A stretch of 64,000 bases of DNA, taken from Sphingobacterium sp. CZ-2 (GTDB taxonomy: Bacteria > Bacteroidota > Bacteroidia > Sphingobacteriales > Sphingobacteriaceae). The notes beneath the pieces were generated by a model. That model searched no databases and had not been told where the DNA came from. It worked only from the letters and a program-made list of their open reading frames with translations. Positions 17,692-28,400 of the stretch are shown in pieces. The position numbers and the translations under genes are program-made. The first letter of the stretch is position 1, and each line of letters starts with the position of its first letter. Location of the stretch: contig NZ_CP038159.1 of assembly GCF_004526235.1 (NCBI RefSeq), positions 3,100,001-3,164,000 of the forward strand, in the 5' to 3' direction.

Positions 17692-17723
17692 TAAAAATAG
17701 GGAATTTATTAGCTATTTGACAA
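17692..17723 (-). promoter_or_regulatory. Promoter of the glpDKF operon
   Basis: On the reverse strand TTG (17721-17723), a 21-base spacer, then TATTTTTA (17692-17699), which matches TAnnTTTG in seven of eight positions. It is 17 bases from the glpD ATG, so the leader would be only about 10 bases. Confidence 0.5.
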
Positions 17724-18128
17724 CTTTATTAAACTTATTTATTTTTTTTCTTTTTGTTTCGAAAGATAATTTAACCTTTTATTAGCTTTTTAAAGCTAAT
17801 TGCTACTTCAGTTCTAAAATTTACCTATATTTAATTTTCTACTTATTAACTGAACAGGAATATGTCATACTTATATGAGTAATATTTTATTTACGCAAAC
17901 GGTTGTGTTCTCTTTTTGAGGTAATTTACATCAATTATGGCGTAAAATAATATAGATTTGACCTGATTAAATAAGTGATTACTGAAAAGATTTTATAGAA
18001 TTGTAAACTAAATCTACAATAAACGTTTTTATGAGCTAATATACTTGAAAGGCGGACTAAATTATGGAATCAGATCCTACCTTGCGTCCTTTCAAACCGT
18101 ATATTTTTTCAATGGAACCATCAATATT
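17724..18128. other. AT-rich divergent intergenic region, glpD / oxidoreductase
   Basis: About 400 bases with no convincing gene. It is very AT-rich with T runs (for example near 17745-17757). It must hold the promoter of the rightward Gfo/Idh/MocA gene, but no full TTG/TAnnTTTG pair was found; GTAATTTAC at about 17921 is a weak candidate. No operator or riboswitch recognised. Confidence 0.5.
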
Positions 18129-19397
18129 ATGAACGAAACAAAAAATTCTTCTAGAAGAGATTTCCTTAAGAAATCTCTAATCGGAGCTGCGGCATTCACT
18201 ATTGTACCGCGCTTTGTATTGGGTAAGGGCCATCTGGCTCCAAGTGATCATTTGACCAAAGGTGTCATTGGGGTAGGTTCTATGGGCCGCGGACATTTTG
18301 GCTATGCAGGAACAAAAACTGTTGCCATTTGTGATGTGGATACCAGGCACTTGGCATTAGCGCAAAAAGCGCTTGGTGGTGGTATTAAGGAACACCACGA
18401 CTTCCGTGATCTGATCAATAATCCAGAAGTAGATATTGTGCATATCGCAACTCCTCCACACTGGCACGGATTAATGGCCATGGAAGCTGCGCGTTCAGGA
18501 AAAGATATCTGGTGTGAAAAACCAATGACCAGAACAATTGGTGAAGGTAAAAAAGTGAAAGAAGCTGTAAAACAGCATGGAAATATTTTCCGTTTGAATA
18601 CTTGGTTCCGTTTTGATGCCAATTTCTATGGCATGAATGTACCCGTTAAAAAGATCAAAAAATTAGTGGATACTGGTATGTTGGGTTGGCCTTTGAAAGT
18701 AACGATCAGTAAACACACCGGTTTTGACTGGAAATTTTATTGGGTAGGAAAGGAGAACCTTCCGGTTCAACAAGTTCCTAAAGAATTGGATTACGATATG
18801 TGGTTAGGTCCAGCGCCATACAAACCATACAGCACACACCGCGTTCATACGACTTTCCGTGGGTATTGGGATTATGATGGTGGCGGTCTTGGTGATATGG
18901 GACAACATTATTTAGATCCTGTTCAATATTTCCTAGGAAAAGACAACGAAAGCCCGATCAAAGTAGAGGTGGATGCTCCACAACAACATTCTGATGCTGT
19001 GGGAACTTGGCGAAAAATCACCTATACCTATGCTGATGGCTGCCAGATCATCCTAGATGGTGCCGGCACAGAAGAAGGCAAAGCTTATATTGAAGGACCT
19101 CAAGGTAAACTATACCGCGGATTCCAATCCGATATCGTTGATATGGAGCGTAAATTAGCCCAATATCCAGATCCTGCTCCGCAGATAACGGATTTTGTGG
19201 AGGCCGTACGCACGCGTCAGAAGTTCGCACTGAACGAAGAAAACGGTTATTATTCATGTACGTTGGTGAATTTAGGCCTAGCGGCATTGCGCTTGAACAG
19301 AACCTTGCACTTTGATTCTGCAAAACAAGAGTTTGTAAACGATGAAGCTGCAAACCGCTTAATTAATCAACCTATGAGAGGACCTTGGTCATTCTAA
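18129..19397 (+). CDS. Tat-exported Gfo/Idh/MocA family oxidoreductase
   Basis: 422 residues from ATG at 18129; upstream codons back to 18045 are open but would bury the signal. A twin-arginine signal, SSRRDFLKKSLIGAAAF (about 7-23), sends the folded, cofactor-loaded protein to the periplasm. The NAD(P)-binding fold has GVIGVGSMGRGH (45-56), and CEKPM with the catalytic-region EKP is at about 129-133; GGGLGDMGQHYLDP follows in the C-terminal domain. These enzymes oxidise or isomerise sugar derivatives. The next gene, 15 bases on, carries 3-keto-disaccharide hydrolase domains, so a 3-keto-glycoside pathway is likely. Confidence 0.88.
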   Translation: MNETKNSSRRDFLKKSLIGAAAFTIVPRFVLGKGHLAPSDHLTKGVIGVGSMGRGHFGYAGTKTVAICDVDTRHLALAQKALGGGIKEHHDFRDLINNPEVDIVHIATPPHWHGLMAMEAARSGKDIWCEKPMTRTIGEGKKVKEAVKQHGNIFRLNTWFRFDANFYGMNVPVKKIKKLVDTGMLGWPLKVTISKHTGFDWKFYWVGKENLPVQQVPKELDYDMWLGPAPYKPYSTHRVHTTFRGYWDYDGGGLGDMGQHYLDPVQYFLGKDNESPIKVEVDAPQQHSDAVGTWRKITYTYADGCQIILDGAGTEEGKAYIEGPQGKLYRGFQSDIVDMERKLAQYPDPAPQITDFVEAVRTRQKFALNEENGYYSCTLVNLGLAALRLNRTLHFDSAKQEFVNDEAANRLINQPMRGPWSF

Positions 19398-19412
19398 AAC
19401 CTAAAAGAAATC

Positions 19413-22400
19413 ATGAAAAAAGTATTTAACACGATAACCGCTTTATTATTAATACAGGTTGCGGCTTATGCCCAACAACCTGCAAACCGTACCTCGGCAA
19501 CCAAAATTGCAGATGTATTGGCGCAACAGCCCGCCGAAGAAATTGGTAAGTTTACCCAAGCCATGAAGGAGTTGGAAGGATTTACAGCTGATGATGTAAC
19601 CAACTTATTGATGGGCTTGAAACCACAAGGTGGAAACAATGCACCTGTGGAATATGCAACCAATTCCTATGCTTTTTATGTGATGCAACCAGGCTTTGAT
19701 AGCCAACGCGCAACTTATGTGCAAGGTCTGCTTGCTGCATTGGATAAATTGAAAGATGCTAATAATAAAGGTTATGTATTGGAATTGCTGAAAAACTGCG
19801 CGAAGAATGAGGCAATCGAAAAAGTAGTGCCCTATCTTTCAGATGAATACCTAGCAGAAAAAGCTGCTCGAGTATTGAATGGCATCCGTACCGCTGAATC
19901 TGCAGCAGCATTGAACAATGCTTTGGCCAATGCACCTTCCGAAAAGATTGCCACTGCTATTGTAACGGCTTTAGGCGACCTGGAATCCAAAGAAGCAGAA
20001 GCCAAGATCATTGAATTATTAGGGAAATATCCTTCTGATAATTTCCAATTCGCTGGATTGACTGCGTTGAGCCATATTGCTGGTACAAATTCCGCGGCCA
20101 TTTTCCTTCAAAAAGCAAAAGAGAAGAATTATGCATTTGATCGTTCAAATGCTGCAGCACTAGCTATCCAATATGCAGACAAATTGGTAGCAAAAGATGA
20201 AAATGCTGCTGCAACGAAGTTCGCAAATACCCTTTACCAAGAGGCTGCAGCGGCTAAATCGGCGACGATTCAAGCTGGAGCTTTGGGTATTCTGACAGAA
20301 ATTTCTCCTAATAAACAAAAGAAGAACCTCATTAAATTAGCAGCTTCTGATGATAAATTGCTGAGAAATGTGGCCTTGGGTCTTTTGGCGGATGAGGCAT
20401 CAGCAGGTGACCTGAAAAAATTAGCCGCATCTCTTAGAGGATTAGATGCCGATAACCAGGAAGCCGTTCTGAACTTTTTAGCTACCAAAGATGCTGCTTC
20501 TACCATCTCGACCATTGAGAAAAATTATAACAGCCTTAAAGATGAGGAAGCTAAAATTGCCGCATTAAATGCATTGGCCGTACTTTCCAAAGGAACCAAT
20601 ACCGCATTTTTGATTTCCAAGTTAGCAGCTGCATCGGATGCAGAAACTAAAGCTATCAAAACATTGATTCTTTCAGCTAAAGATGCAGGCACCATCGATG
20701 TGGTAAACCAAGCTTTGCCTACAGCTGATACGAAAACCCAATTAGCGCTTTTGGATATCCTTGCGCAAAGAAGCAATGCCAATGCGGCGACTGCTGTACT
20801 TGGCTTGAAAAAATCCAATGATGCTAATGTGCGATTGGCGGCTTATAAAGCTCTTCCGAATGTGGTGAACCCAGATAATTTTGAAGCATTGATCAATCTA
20901 TTGGATTCAGAAAATGCAGAGGAAGTAAAGGCGGCTCAACGTGCTGCTATTATCGCTTTAAACGCAAGTGCGGATAAGGATGCAAAAATCCAGAAATTAG
21001 CTGCTAATATTTCTCGTTCTGCCGCTCCTTCAGCAGGTAAATATTTCCCAATATTTGCTGGTGTTGGTGGTGCAGAAGCGCTTAAGGCAGTACAGAATTA
21101 CAACAATAGCAATGGACCATTGAAAGCAGAATCCATTCAGGCCTTGGCCAACTGGTCAAATCCAGAATCTTTGGAAGCTTTGATCAAGTTGTCGAGAACC
21201 GAAAAAGATGCGAAATTGTTCAACAGCATTTTTACGGGCTTGATCAAACAGATCAATGCCAGTAAGATCACGCCAGAACAGAAAACCTTGTTCCTGAAAG
21301 ATGCCTTTGAAATAGCACAAACTACTGCCCAGAAAAAATCGGCATTGAGCAACCTGCAATCCACTGGAACTTACCAAGCCATGATGTTTGCTGCTCCTTA
21401 TATGGACGACAAGGATCTAGGAGAGACGGCATCCAACGTAGCTATGAACGTGGCTATGGATAATAAATCGTTCGTAGGTAAGGAAGTACGCGGTATTTTG
21501 GAGAAGGCTGCGGGTAAATTGACCGGAAGTGAAAGCTCCTACCTGAAAGAAGCCGTAGTACGCCATTTGGCGGAAATGCCTCAAGGAGAAGGATTTGTTT
21601 CTATGTTCAATGGTAAAGACCTAACAGGTTGGAAAGGACTTGTTGGAAACCCGATCTCCAGAGCTAAATTATCTAAGGCAGAATTAGCAACCAAACAAGC
21701 AGAAGCGGATAAGAAGATGCGCGAAAGCTGGTCGGCTATCGATGGAGACCTTGTTTTCTCTGGACATGGCGATAACATTGCTTCTGTTAAGCAATATGGC
21801 GATTTTGAAATGTTGGTGGATTGGAAATTGGATCCAAATGGAAAAGAACCAGATGCTGGAGTTTATTTAAGAGGAACGCCACAGGTTCAAATCTGGGATA
21901 TTTCGCGTACCAATGTTGGAGCGCAAGTTGGTTCTGGTGGCCTATATAACAACAATAAAGGCGGTAAAGACCCTTTAATTGTGGCTGATAACGCATTGGG
22001 TGAATGGAATAATTTCAAAATCCGTATGGTTGGTGAAAATGTTTCCGTTTGGTTGAATGGTCAATTGGTAGTGGACAATGTTCCTTTGGAAAACTACTGG
22101 GACAGAAATCAATCGATTTTCCCAACCGAACAGATCGAACTTCAGGCACATGGTTCTCGCGTATGGTATCGTGATATCTACATCAAAGAATTAGCGCGTA
22201 AAGAAGTCTATACCTTGAACGATCAAGAAAAGAACGAAGGTTTCGAAATGTTGTTCGATGGAACAAATCTAGATAAATGGACCGCTACTCCGGCTTACGA
22301 AATTACACCGGAAGGTTATATCCGTTCAAACCCTACTGCAAAATTCGGTAAGAATCTATATACCAAAGAGCAATACGGTGACTTCGTTTATCGTTTCGAA

Positions 22401-22811
22401 TTCAAATTGACGCCTGGAGCCAATAATGGTGTGGGTATTCGTACGCCTTTAGATGGTGATGCTGCCTATGCAGGAATGGAAATCCAGATCTTGGACGATG
22501 GGGCAGAGGTGTATAAAAACCTTCAGCCTTACCAATACCATGGATCGGTTTATGGTATCATCGCTGCAAAACGCGGATCCCTAAATCCAGTTGGTGAATG
22601 GAATACTGAAGAAATCCGTGTTCAAGGAAACAAGATCAAAGTGACGGTAAATGGAAAAGTAATCGTGGATGGTGATTTGTCTGCTGCCAGCAAAAATGGT
22701 ACGGCTGATAAGAAAAATCATCCTGGATTGTCCAATAAAGCTGGTCATATCGGTTTCTTGGGCCATGGTACCGAAGTGTTCCTTCGTAATATCCGTGTGA
22801 AAAAATTGTAG
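19413..22811 (+). CDS. Secreted HEAT-repeat protein with two 3-keto-disaccharide hydrolase (DUF1080) domains
   Basis: 1132 residues. Signal peptide MKKVFNTITALLLIQVAAYA, then about 650 residues of Ala-rich helical HEAT-like repeats (alternating KDA/NAL/AAL helices), then two tandem PF06439 beta-sandwich domains: one starting GFVSMFNGKDLTGWKG (about 725-927), the second GFEMLFDGTNLDKW to the end (about 941-1132). PF06439 proteins bind or hydrolyse glycosides, some of them 3-keto-glycosides. Co-transcribed with the Tat oxidoreductase, which could make the 3-keto substrate. Which of the two domains is catalytic cannot be told from here. Confidence 0.85.
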   Translation: MKKVFNTITALLLIQVAAYAQQPANRTSATKIADVLAQQPAEEIGKFTQAMKELEGFTADDVTNLLMGLKPQGGNNAPVEYATNSYAFYVMQPGFDSQRATYVQGLLAALDKLKDANNKGYVLELLKNCAKNEAIEKVVPYLSDEYLAEKAARVLNGIRTAESAAALNNALANAPSEKIATAIVTALGDLESKEAEAKIIELLGKYPSDNFQFAGLTALSHIAGTNSAAIFLQKAKEKNYAFDRSNAAALAIQYADKLVAKDENAAATKFANTLYQEAAAAKSATIQAGALGILTEISPNKQKKNLIKLAASDDKLLRNVALGLLADEASAGDLKKLAASLRGLDADNQEAVLNFLATKDAASTISTIEKNYNSLKDEEAKIAALNALAVLSKGTNTAFLISKLAAASDAETKAIKTLILSAKDAGTIDVVNQALPTADTKTQLALLDILAQRSNANAATAVLGLKKSNDANVRLAAYKALPNVVNPDNFEALINLLDSENAEEVKAAQRAAIIALNASADKDAKIQKLAANISRSAAPSAGKYFPIFAGVGGAEALKAVQNYNNSNGPLKAESIQALANWSNPESLEALIKLSRTEKDAKLFNSIFTGLIKQINASKITPEQKTLFLKDAFEIAQTTAQKKSALSNLQSTGTYQAMMFAAPYMDDKDLGETASNVAMNVAMDNKSFVGKEVRGILEKAAGKLTGSESSYLKEAVVRHLAEMPQGEGFVSMFNGKDLTGWKGLVGNPISRAKLSKAELATKQAEADKKMRESWSAIDGDLVFSGHGDNIASVKQYGDFEMLVDWKLDPNGKEPDAGVYLRGTPQVQIWDISRTNVGAQVGSGGLYNNNKGGKDPLIVADNALGEWNNFKIRMVGENVSVWLNGQLVVDNVPLENYWDRNQSIFPTEQIELQAHGSRVWYRDIYIKELARKEVYTLNDQEKNEGFEMLFDGTNLDKWTATPAYEITPEGYIRSNPTAKFGKNLYTKEQYGDFVYRFEFKLTPGANNGVGIRTPLDGDAAYAGMEIQILDDGAEVYKNLQPYQYHGSVYGIIAAKRGSLNPVGEWNTEEIRVQGNKIKVTVNGKVIVDGDLSAASKNGTADKKNHPGLSNKAGHIGFLGHGTEVFLRNIRVKKL

Positions 22812-22834
22812 TTACCCATTTGTAACTTTAATAT

Positions 22835-22872
22835 AAAGGGTTGTTCAAATTGATTGAACAACCCTTTGTTTT
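22835..22872 (+). terminator. Terminator after the HEAT/DUF1080 gene
   Basis: Perfect 14-bp stem AAAGGGTTGTTCAA with TTGAACAACCCTTT (22835-22848 and 22854-22867), loop ATTGA, then GTTTTT. It separates the oxidoreductase operon from the S9 peptidase gene. Confidence 0.9.
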
Positions 22873-22917
22873 TCTGAATTATCTCGTATAATTGCCTTAC
22901 AACCCAAGATTCATCGT

Positions 22918-25251
22918 ATGCGTAAGATTAACCTTTATTTATCCCTGTTTTTTATTGCTCCCATTTCCCAAGTTTATGCGCAATTGGCGCCTCTAACGGT
23001 CGAGAAGATCATGCGTGATCCGAAATGGATGGGTACTGCACCCAGTAATTATCGTTGGTCTGCGGATAGTAGATACCTTTATTTCGATTGGAACCCCAAT
23101 AATAAAAACGAATCGGAAGTATTCCGTTGGGATGTGAAAAAACAGCAATATGAACCCAGTACAGACAGTATTGCAGAACGCGATATCGCTCCCAATTATG
23201 TTTTCAGCCAAGATGCCAGCTTAAAGGCCTATGAAAGGAATGGCGACCTATATCTTGTAAAACCCAAATCGAAAAGCGAGATTCAATTGACTGAAACCTT
23301 GGAAAGGGAATCTTTATTGGGGTTTCTTGCCAATAATGATCTCGTATTTGTAAGAAATGAGAACCTCTATGCCTTAAACCTGTCCACTATGCAGCTCAAG
23401 CAATTGAGCAATTTCGTAAAAGGCCAAGCGCCAGGAAAGGGAAGCGGATTAAGCGAGCAGGATAACTGGCTAAAGAAGGATCAAGAGGAGCTATTTGATG
23501 TATTCAAGGATAAGCCTAAAGAAAATAATAGAAAGCCTACAAAGACCTTAAAACCTCAATATATTGGCGATGGAATTTTAGCTGGTTGGAGTATCAATCC
23601 GAATGGGAAACAGATCAACTATCGTTTGGTCTATCCGGCAAAAGGAAATCGAAATACCATTGTTCCTGATTTCATCACCCGCTCGGGTTATGTAGAGGAT
23701 CTGAATATGAGGACTAAAGTGGGAAATGTATTGACCCAATATCGATCTTTCCTCTACCAATTGGATCGGGATACCGTGTTGGAGATTAAATCAGCAGGTA
23801 TTACCGGCATCAAGGATCTTCCAGCTTATCTTTCGGATTATCCAGAACGCTTGGCAAAACTACAGGAATCAAACAAAGATAGGGCTGTGAATTGGGGGGG
23901 CACTTCTTGGTCGCCTGATGGAAAATATGGAGTTATAACCGCCAAATCGCAGGATAATAAGGATTTCTGGATCTTACAGGTGGATCCATCTAATGGGAAG
24001 TTAACGGTATTAAATAGGCAACATGATGATGCGTGGATTTCTGGTCCAGGAATAGGGCGGGATGTCCGCTGGATAAATGGTCATACTTTTTATTTCCAGA
24101 GTGAAGCGAGTGGGTATTCCCATTTGTATACTTATGATCTATTGAACAATGAAAAGAAACAGTTGACTTCTGGGGATTGGGAAGTTCAATCGGTGCAATT
24201 ATCAAAGGATAAGAAGTCTTTTTATCTTTCTGGTAATAAGGAACATCCTGGGATAACACATTTTTATAGGTTGAATGTGGTTGGAGGGGAATTGACGCAG
24301 ATCACCCAAATGAAAGGAGGGAATGAAGTAACATTATCTCCAGATGAGAAATGGTTAGCGATCAATTATTCGAGCATGAACAAGCCTTGGGAATTGTATA
24401 TGCAGCCCAACAACACGAAGGTTGCCGCCAAGCAAGTGACCAAGTCGACAAGTGCTGAATTTGATAGTTATGCCTGGAGGGAGCCGGATATGGTTAAATT
24501 CAAAAATAGACATGGAGATGATGTTTATGCGAGGGTATACCCAACTAAAAACCCTCATCCGAATAAGCCAGCTGTTGTTTTTGTGCATGGTGCGGGATAT
24601 CTTCAGAATGTCCATTATTGGTGGAGCCAATATTTCCGCGAATATATGTTCAATAATATGTTAGCGGATCATGGTTATACGGTAATAGATATTGATTATA
24701 CCGCAAGTTCTGGCTATGGCAGAAATCATCGTACGGGAATTTATCGACATATGGGAGGTAAGGATTTAACGGATCAAGTGGATGGAGTGAATTATTTGGT
24801 GGAAAATTATGGGGTAAATCCGGCTTATGTGGGTATTTATGGCGGTTCTTATGGTGGATTTATTACGCTGATGGCTTTGTTTACGGAGGCTGATAAGTTC
24901 AAAGCTGGCGCAGCTCTTCGTTCTGTGACAGATTGGGCACATTATAACCATGGGTATACGGCAAATATTTTGAATACGCCTGTGGAGGATCCTATTGCAT
25001 TCAAACGGAGCTCTCCGATTTATTTTGCGGAGGGGTTAAAGGGAAATTTATTGATGTTGCACGGGATGGTGGATGTGAATGTGCAGTTCCAGGATATTGT
25101 AAGATTGAATCAGAGGTTGATTGAGTTGGGCAAGGATAATTGGGATTTGGCGGTTTATCCCGTGGAAGACCATGGTTTTGTGACGGCAAGTAGCTGGACG
25201 GATGAGTATAAGAGGATCTTTAAGTTGTTCGAAAGAACATTGAAGGATTGA
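22918..25251 (+). CDS. Secreted S9 family peptidase (DPP IV / prolyl oligopeptidase type)
   Basis: 777 residues. Signal peptide MRKINLYLSLFFIAPISQVYA, then a beta-propeller of about 500 residues with TolB/DPP-like blades (RWSADSRYLYFDWN, SWSPDGKYGVITA, TLSPDEKWLAINYS), then the alpha/beta-hydrolase domain. The catalytic triad is S644 in YGGSYGGF, D719 in MVDVNVQFQD and H752 in EDHGF. It should cleave peptides, often after proline, in the periplasm or at the surface. Single-gene unit with a terminator upstream and palindromic repeats downstream. The exact specificity is not predictable. Confidence 0.92.
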   Translation: MRKINLYLSLFFIAPISQVYAQLAPLTVEKIMRDPKWMGTAPSNYRWSADSRYLYFDWNPNNKNESEVFRWDVKKQQYEPSTDSIAERDIAPNYVFSQDASLKAYERNGDLYLVKPKSKSEIQLTETLERESLLGFLANNDLVFVRNENLYALNLSTMQLKQLSNFVKGQAPGKGSGLSEQDNWLKKDQEELFDVFKDKPKENNRKPTKTLKPQYIGDGILAGWSINPNGKQINYRLVYPAKGNRNTIVPDFITRSGYVEDLNMRTKVGNVLTQYRSFLYQLDRDTVLEIKSAGITGIKDLPAYLSDYPERLAKLQESNKDRAVNWGGTSWSPDGKYGVITAKSQDNKDFWILQVDPSNGKLTVLNRQHDDAWISGPGIGRDVRWINGHTFYFQSEASGYSHLYTYDLLNNEKKQLTSGDWEVQSVQLSKDKKSFYLSGNKEHPGITHFYRLNVVGGELTQITQMKGGNEVTLSPDEKWLAINYSSMNKPWELYMQPNNTKVAAKQVTKSTSAEFDSYAWREPDMVKFKNRHGDDVYARVYPTKNPHPNKPAVVFVHGAGYLQNVHYWWSQYFREYMFNNMLADHGYTVIDIDYTASSGYGRNHRTGIYRHMGGKDLTDQVDGVNYLVENYGVNPAYVGIYGGSYGGFITLMALFTEADKFKAGAALRSVTDWAHYNHGYTANILNTPVEDPIAFKRSSPIYFAEGLKGNLLMLHGMVDVNVQFQDIVRLNQRLIELGKDNWDLAVYPVEDHGFVTASSWTDEYKRIFKLFERTLKD

Positions 25252-25325
25252 TGTTTTTTTAGTGGGGAGGGTAGTTTTTTTTCATGTTGAGCGAAGTCTT
25301 TATGTCATCCTGAGCGCAGTCTTTT

Positions 25326-25438
25326 TGTCATCCTGAGCGCAGTCGAAGGATCTGTACGGTTGTATCCGAACAGATGGTTCGACTACGCTCACCATGACAT
25401 GCTTGAAGATTGCTTCGTCGTGCCTCCTCGCAATGACG
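25326..25438. repeat. Composite palindromic repeat, type A plus type B
   Basis: A type A hairpin (25326-25399; arms begin TGTCATCCTGAGCG and end TCACCATGACA) is joined by a short linker to the 31-base type B core (25408-25438). Further CCGCAATGACGG copies follow at about 25448-25472, so the tail of B is tandemly repeated, and partial A half-sites occur at 25280-25320. The A-linker-B arrangement is the same at 53,242 and 58,601. Confidence 0.85.
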
Positions 25439-25485
25439 AGAATTCCGCAATGACGGGGATTCCGCAATGACGGTAAATAACGAAG

Positions 25486-28400
25486 TTAAGCTACGTCCCT
25501 TAGATCCACAGCAACAACTCTTGAAACCCCTTGTTCCACCATCGTCACCCCATAAATAATATCCGTACTTGCAATAGTCCGTTTATTATGCGATACCACA
25601 ATAAATTGCGATTGGTTCGAAAACTCCCTGATAATGTTATTGAACTTATCAATATTCGTATCATCCAATGGTGCATCCACCTCATCAAATATACAGAAAG
25701 GGGCAGGTTTCAATAGGTACAAGGAAAACAACAAGGCTGTCGAAGTCAAGGTTTTCTCCCCACCAGACAATTGGTTGATCGACAATGGTCGTTTACCCTT
25801 AGGCCTAGCGATAATATCAATATCCGATTCCAATGGATTATTCGGATCGCTCAATACAATATCACAGGAATCCTCCTCATTAAATAAAGACCGGAACACC
25901 TGAATAAAATTCTCACGAACCGTATTAAAAGCATACATGAACTTATCATTTGCCGTCTGATCGATTTCCATGATCGTGCTCATTAAGGAAGCTTTCGCCT
26001 CCAAAAGATCAGTTTTTTCCTTCTGAATAAAATCATGCCTTTGGCTCATTTCATCATAAGCCTCTTTGGCCATTGGATTGATCGCACCATAATCATCCAA
26101 CTGCTTCTTCAATTTCTGACAGCTGTTTTCCAATTCCGGCCAGCTCGGTCTATTTTCAGGGATTTCTCCCTCTAAAAGATCCTGGAGATTAATATTGAAT
26201 TCTACCGACAACCTTTCTTTCAATGAATTTAGATCAATCTGTAAACTCGTCTTCTTATCTTTCAATTCCGAAATCAGGGTATCACAGATTTCCTTTGATT
26301 TCCGTAAAGAACTGATTTCCTCTTCCACATCGTTAATTGTCTTCCGTGAGGCATAAAAATCTTCTTCCACTTCCTGCAATCCCTTTTCCAAGGATTCTTT
26401 CTGCTCATACATGGTCAAAAGATCGGAATCATCATGGTCTACAAATTTCAGTGCTTCTTTCATTTCCACCTTCACCTGCTCATATTCCAAACTGTTTTTC
26501 TCGATCCGCTTTTCAAAATCCTGCTGCTGCGCATCGCGGTATTCCAAATCCTTGTTCAAGGTGGAAACCTTGCTCTGTTGTTGATGGAATTTGATATTGA
26601 TCTGATTGAATACCGTGGATTTATCGGTCAAGATCTCTGAAATATCCCTAAAAGATTCCTGAAGACGCATTAATTCCTCCTGATCATTCTCCGATTGGAT
26701 TTTAAGGCGCATCAATTCCGGCTCCGCCTTTTCCAGATCGATCGAAAGCTGTTGGATTTTGGTTTCAATATCCAATTTCCGGTTCTGACTGTTGTTAATG
26801 AAGGTCAGGTATTGTTCCTGTTTGGTTTTAACCGTGATCAATTCATTGTTCAAGCGATTCAATTGCATGCGCTGTTCATCAATGAATTCCTTTTGCGAAC
26901 TTCCTTTAAAGGATATCAGTTTATCGTTTAATTCCTTTTCCGTTTTTTGTAGTCCTTCTATCCGTTGGTTGAGGGTCTTGATCTCCTTGGCAAGATTTTC
27001 TAAATTCTTTGCCCGACCAATCCTTTTCCCTTCGAACAATCCTACCGAACCGCCACTTAGGCCTAACCTGGTTTTGCTGTATTTTCCTTCTCGTTGTAGG
27101 ATAATACGTTGATCCTGTGGTAAACTGCTCTCCAGGTTGATCTCCGATTCAGATTTCAGCAAGAAAACATGTTGCAGCAACAAACTGCAAAGTGGTCTAT
27201 ATTTTTCCTCCACCGATATGATTTCCATGGCAGAAATCAACCGATCATCGGACGGATAAGCAGGTTGATCATTCGCCAATTCGTTTATAGCATCTAAAAC
27301 GAAGAAATTGGCTCTTCCACGAGAGGCTTCCGACAATAAACGGATGGCTTGCACCGCATCTTCCTTAGATTCTACCACATAATGGTTCATGATAGGTTCC
27401 AAATAATTTTCAATGGCTACCCGATAATCCTCCTTACAGAATAGAATATCTGAAAATAGGGGATGTTTCTGTTTCCAACCCGCATGTTTTCTTAAGAAAC
27501 GGATGGACTCTGGGAATCCTTCCAAGTTATCCACTAACGATTTGGTCAGGTTATACTCGTTCTGCTTTGCATCCGCAATTCTGATTTCCTTATGTAGGTC
27601 ATCCGTACAGGACTTGATTTGCTCTTCTGTCTCTTTGATTTTTCCTTGTAGTTCCTGTTCGGTTTGCATGGACACATCAAATTGCTCCTGTTGAAGGCTC
27701 ACCCTTTCTTCGAGTTCTGCAACCACCATATTGAACTGGTTAAGTTCCTGCTCCTTGGATTGGGTATCGGTACTGGTCCTTAAGGATTCCTGCTCCAACG
27801 CATCTCGTTGTATACCAAGAACGGCAATATCCTTTTCCAGTTTATAGATCTGGTTCTGCAATTGGGTACTCGCTAGATTAAAAGCATCCAATTTTCCTTT
27901 AGCAGCTTGTTGCTGCCCTCTTAAGGCATCCACTTCCTGTTTGTTCGATTCCAATTCCAAACTCATGCTCTCCAGTTTTCCCTGCTCTTCGAACAGCTCT
28001 TCGTTCAAGCGTTTGATGTTATAGAGCACATGGTTCAACTGTTGCTTATCGTTGTTCAGATCATTGTTCAACCGAGCATCCTTTTCCTGGAGATGCTGAA
28101 TCTGCGCATTCTTGATCTTTTTTTCCGATTCGTAGGAACGGATTTTATTTACGTATTCATTGGTGATCTTCTGTTGGGTAGCCAGGTTCTTCTCTTTGGA
28201 AAGGATATCCTTTTTTAAGACCTGCAAACTACTTTCCTGCTGCGTGATCTTGGTTTGGAGTTTGAGCAGTTCATCCTGTTGATTGCCCTCTTGTTCCGTG
28301 ATCCGCTCCAGGTCTTGATGAAAACCTTCCAGCTTATAATAGGCCAATCCGATGCTCGCCTCTTTATACTCTTCTTTTAAACTGAAGTATTTGGCTGCTT

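Noticed and set aside
17676-18128. Riboswitch or glycerol operator in the glpD intergenic region
   Set aside because: No conserved riboswitch core or clear dyad was found.
25252-25485. Possible CRISPR array from repeated CAATGACG units
   Set aside because: Repeats are too short, unequally spaced and palindromic; no cas genes and the same units are dispersed elsewhere.
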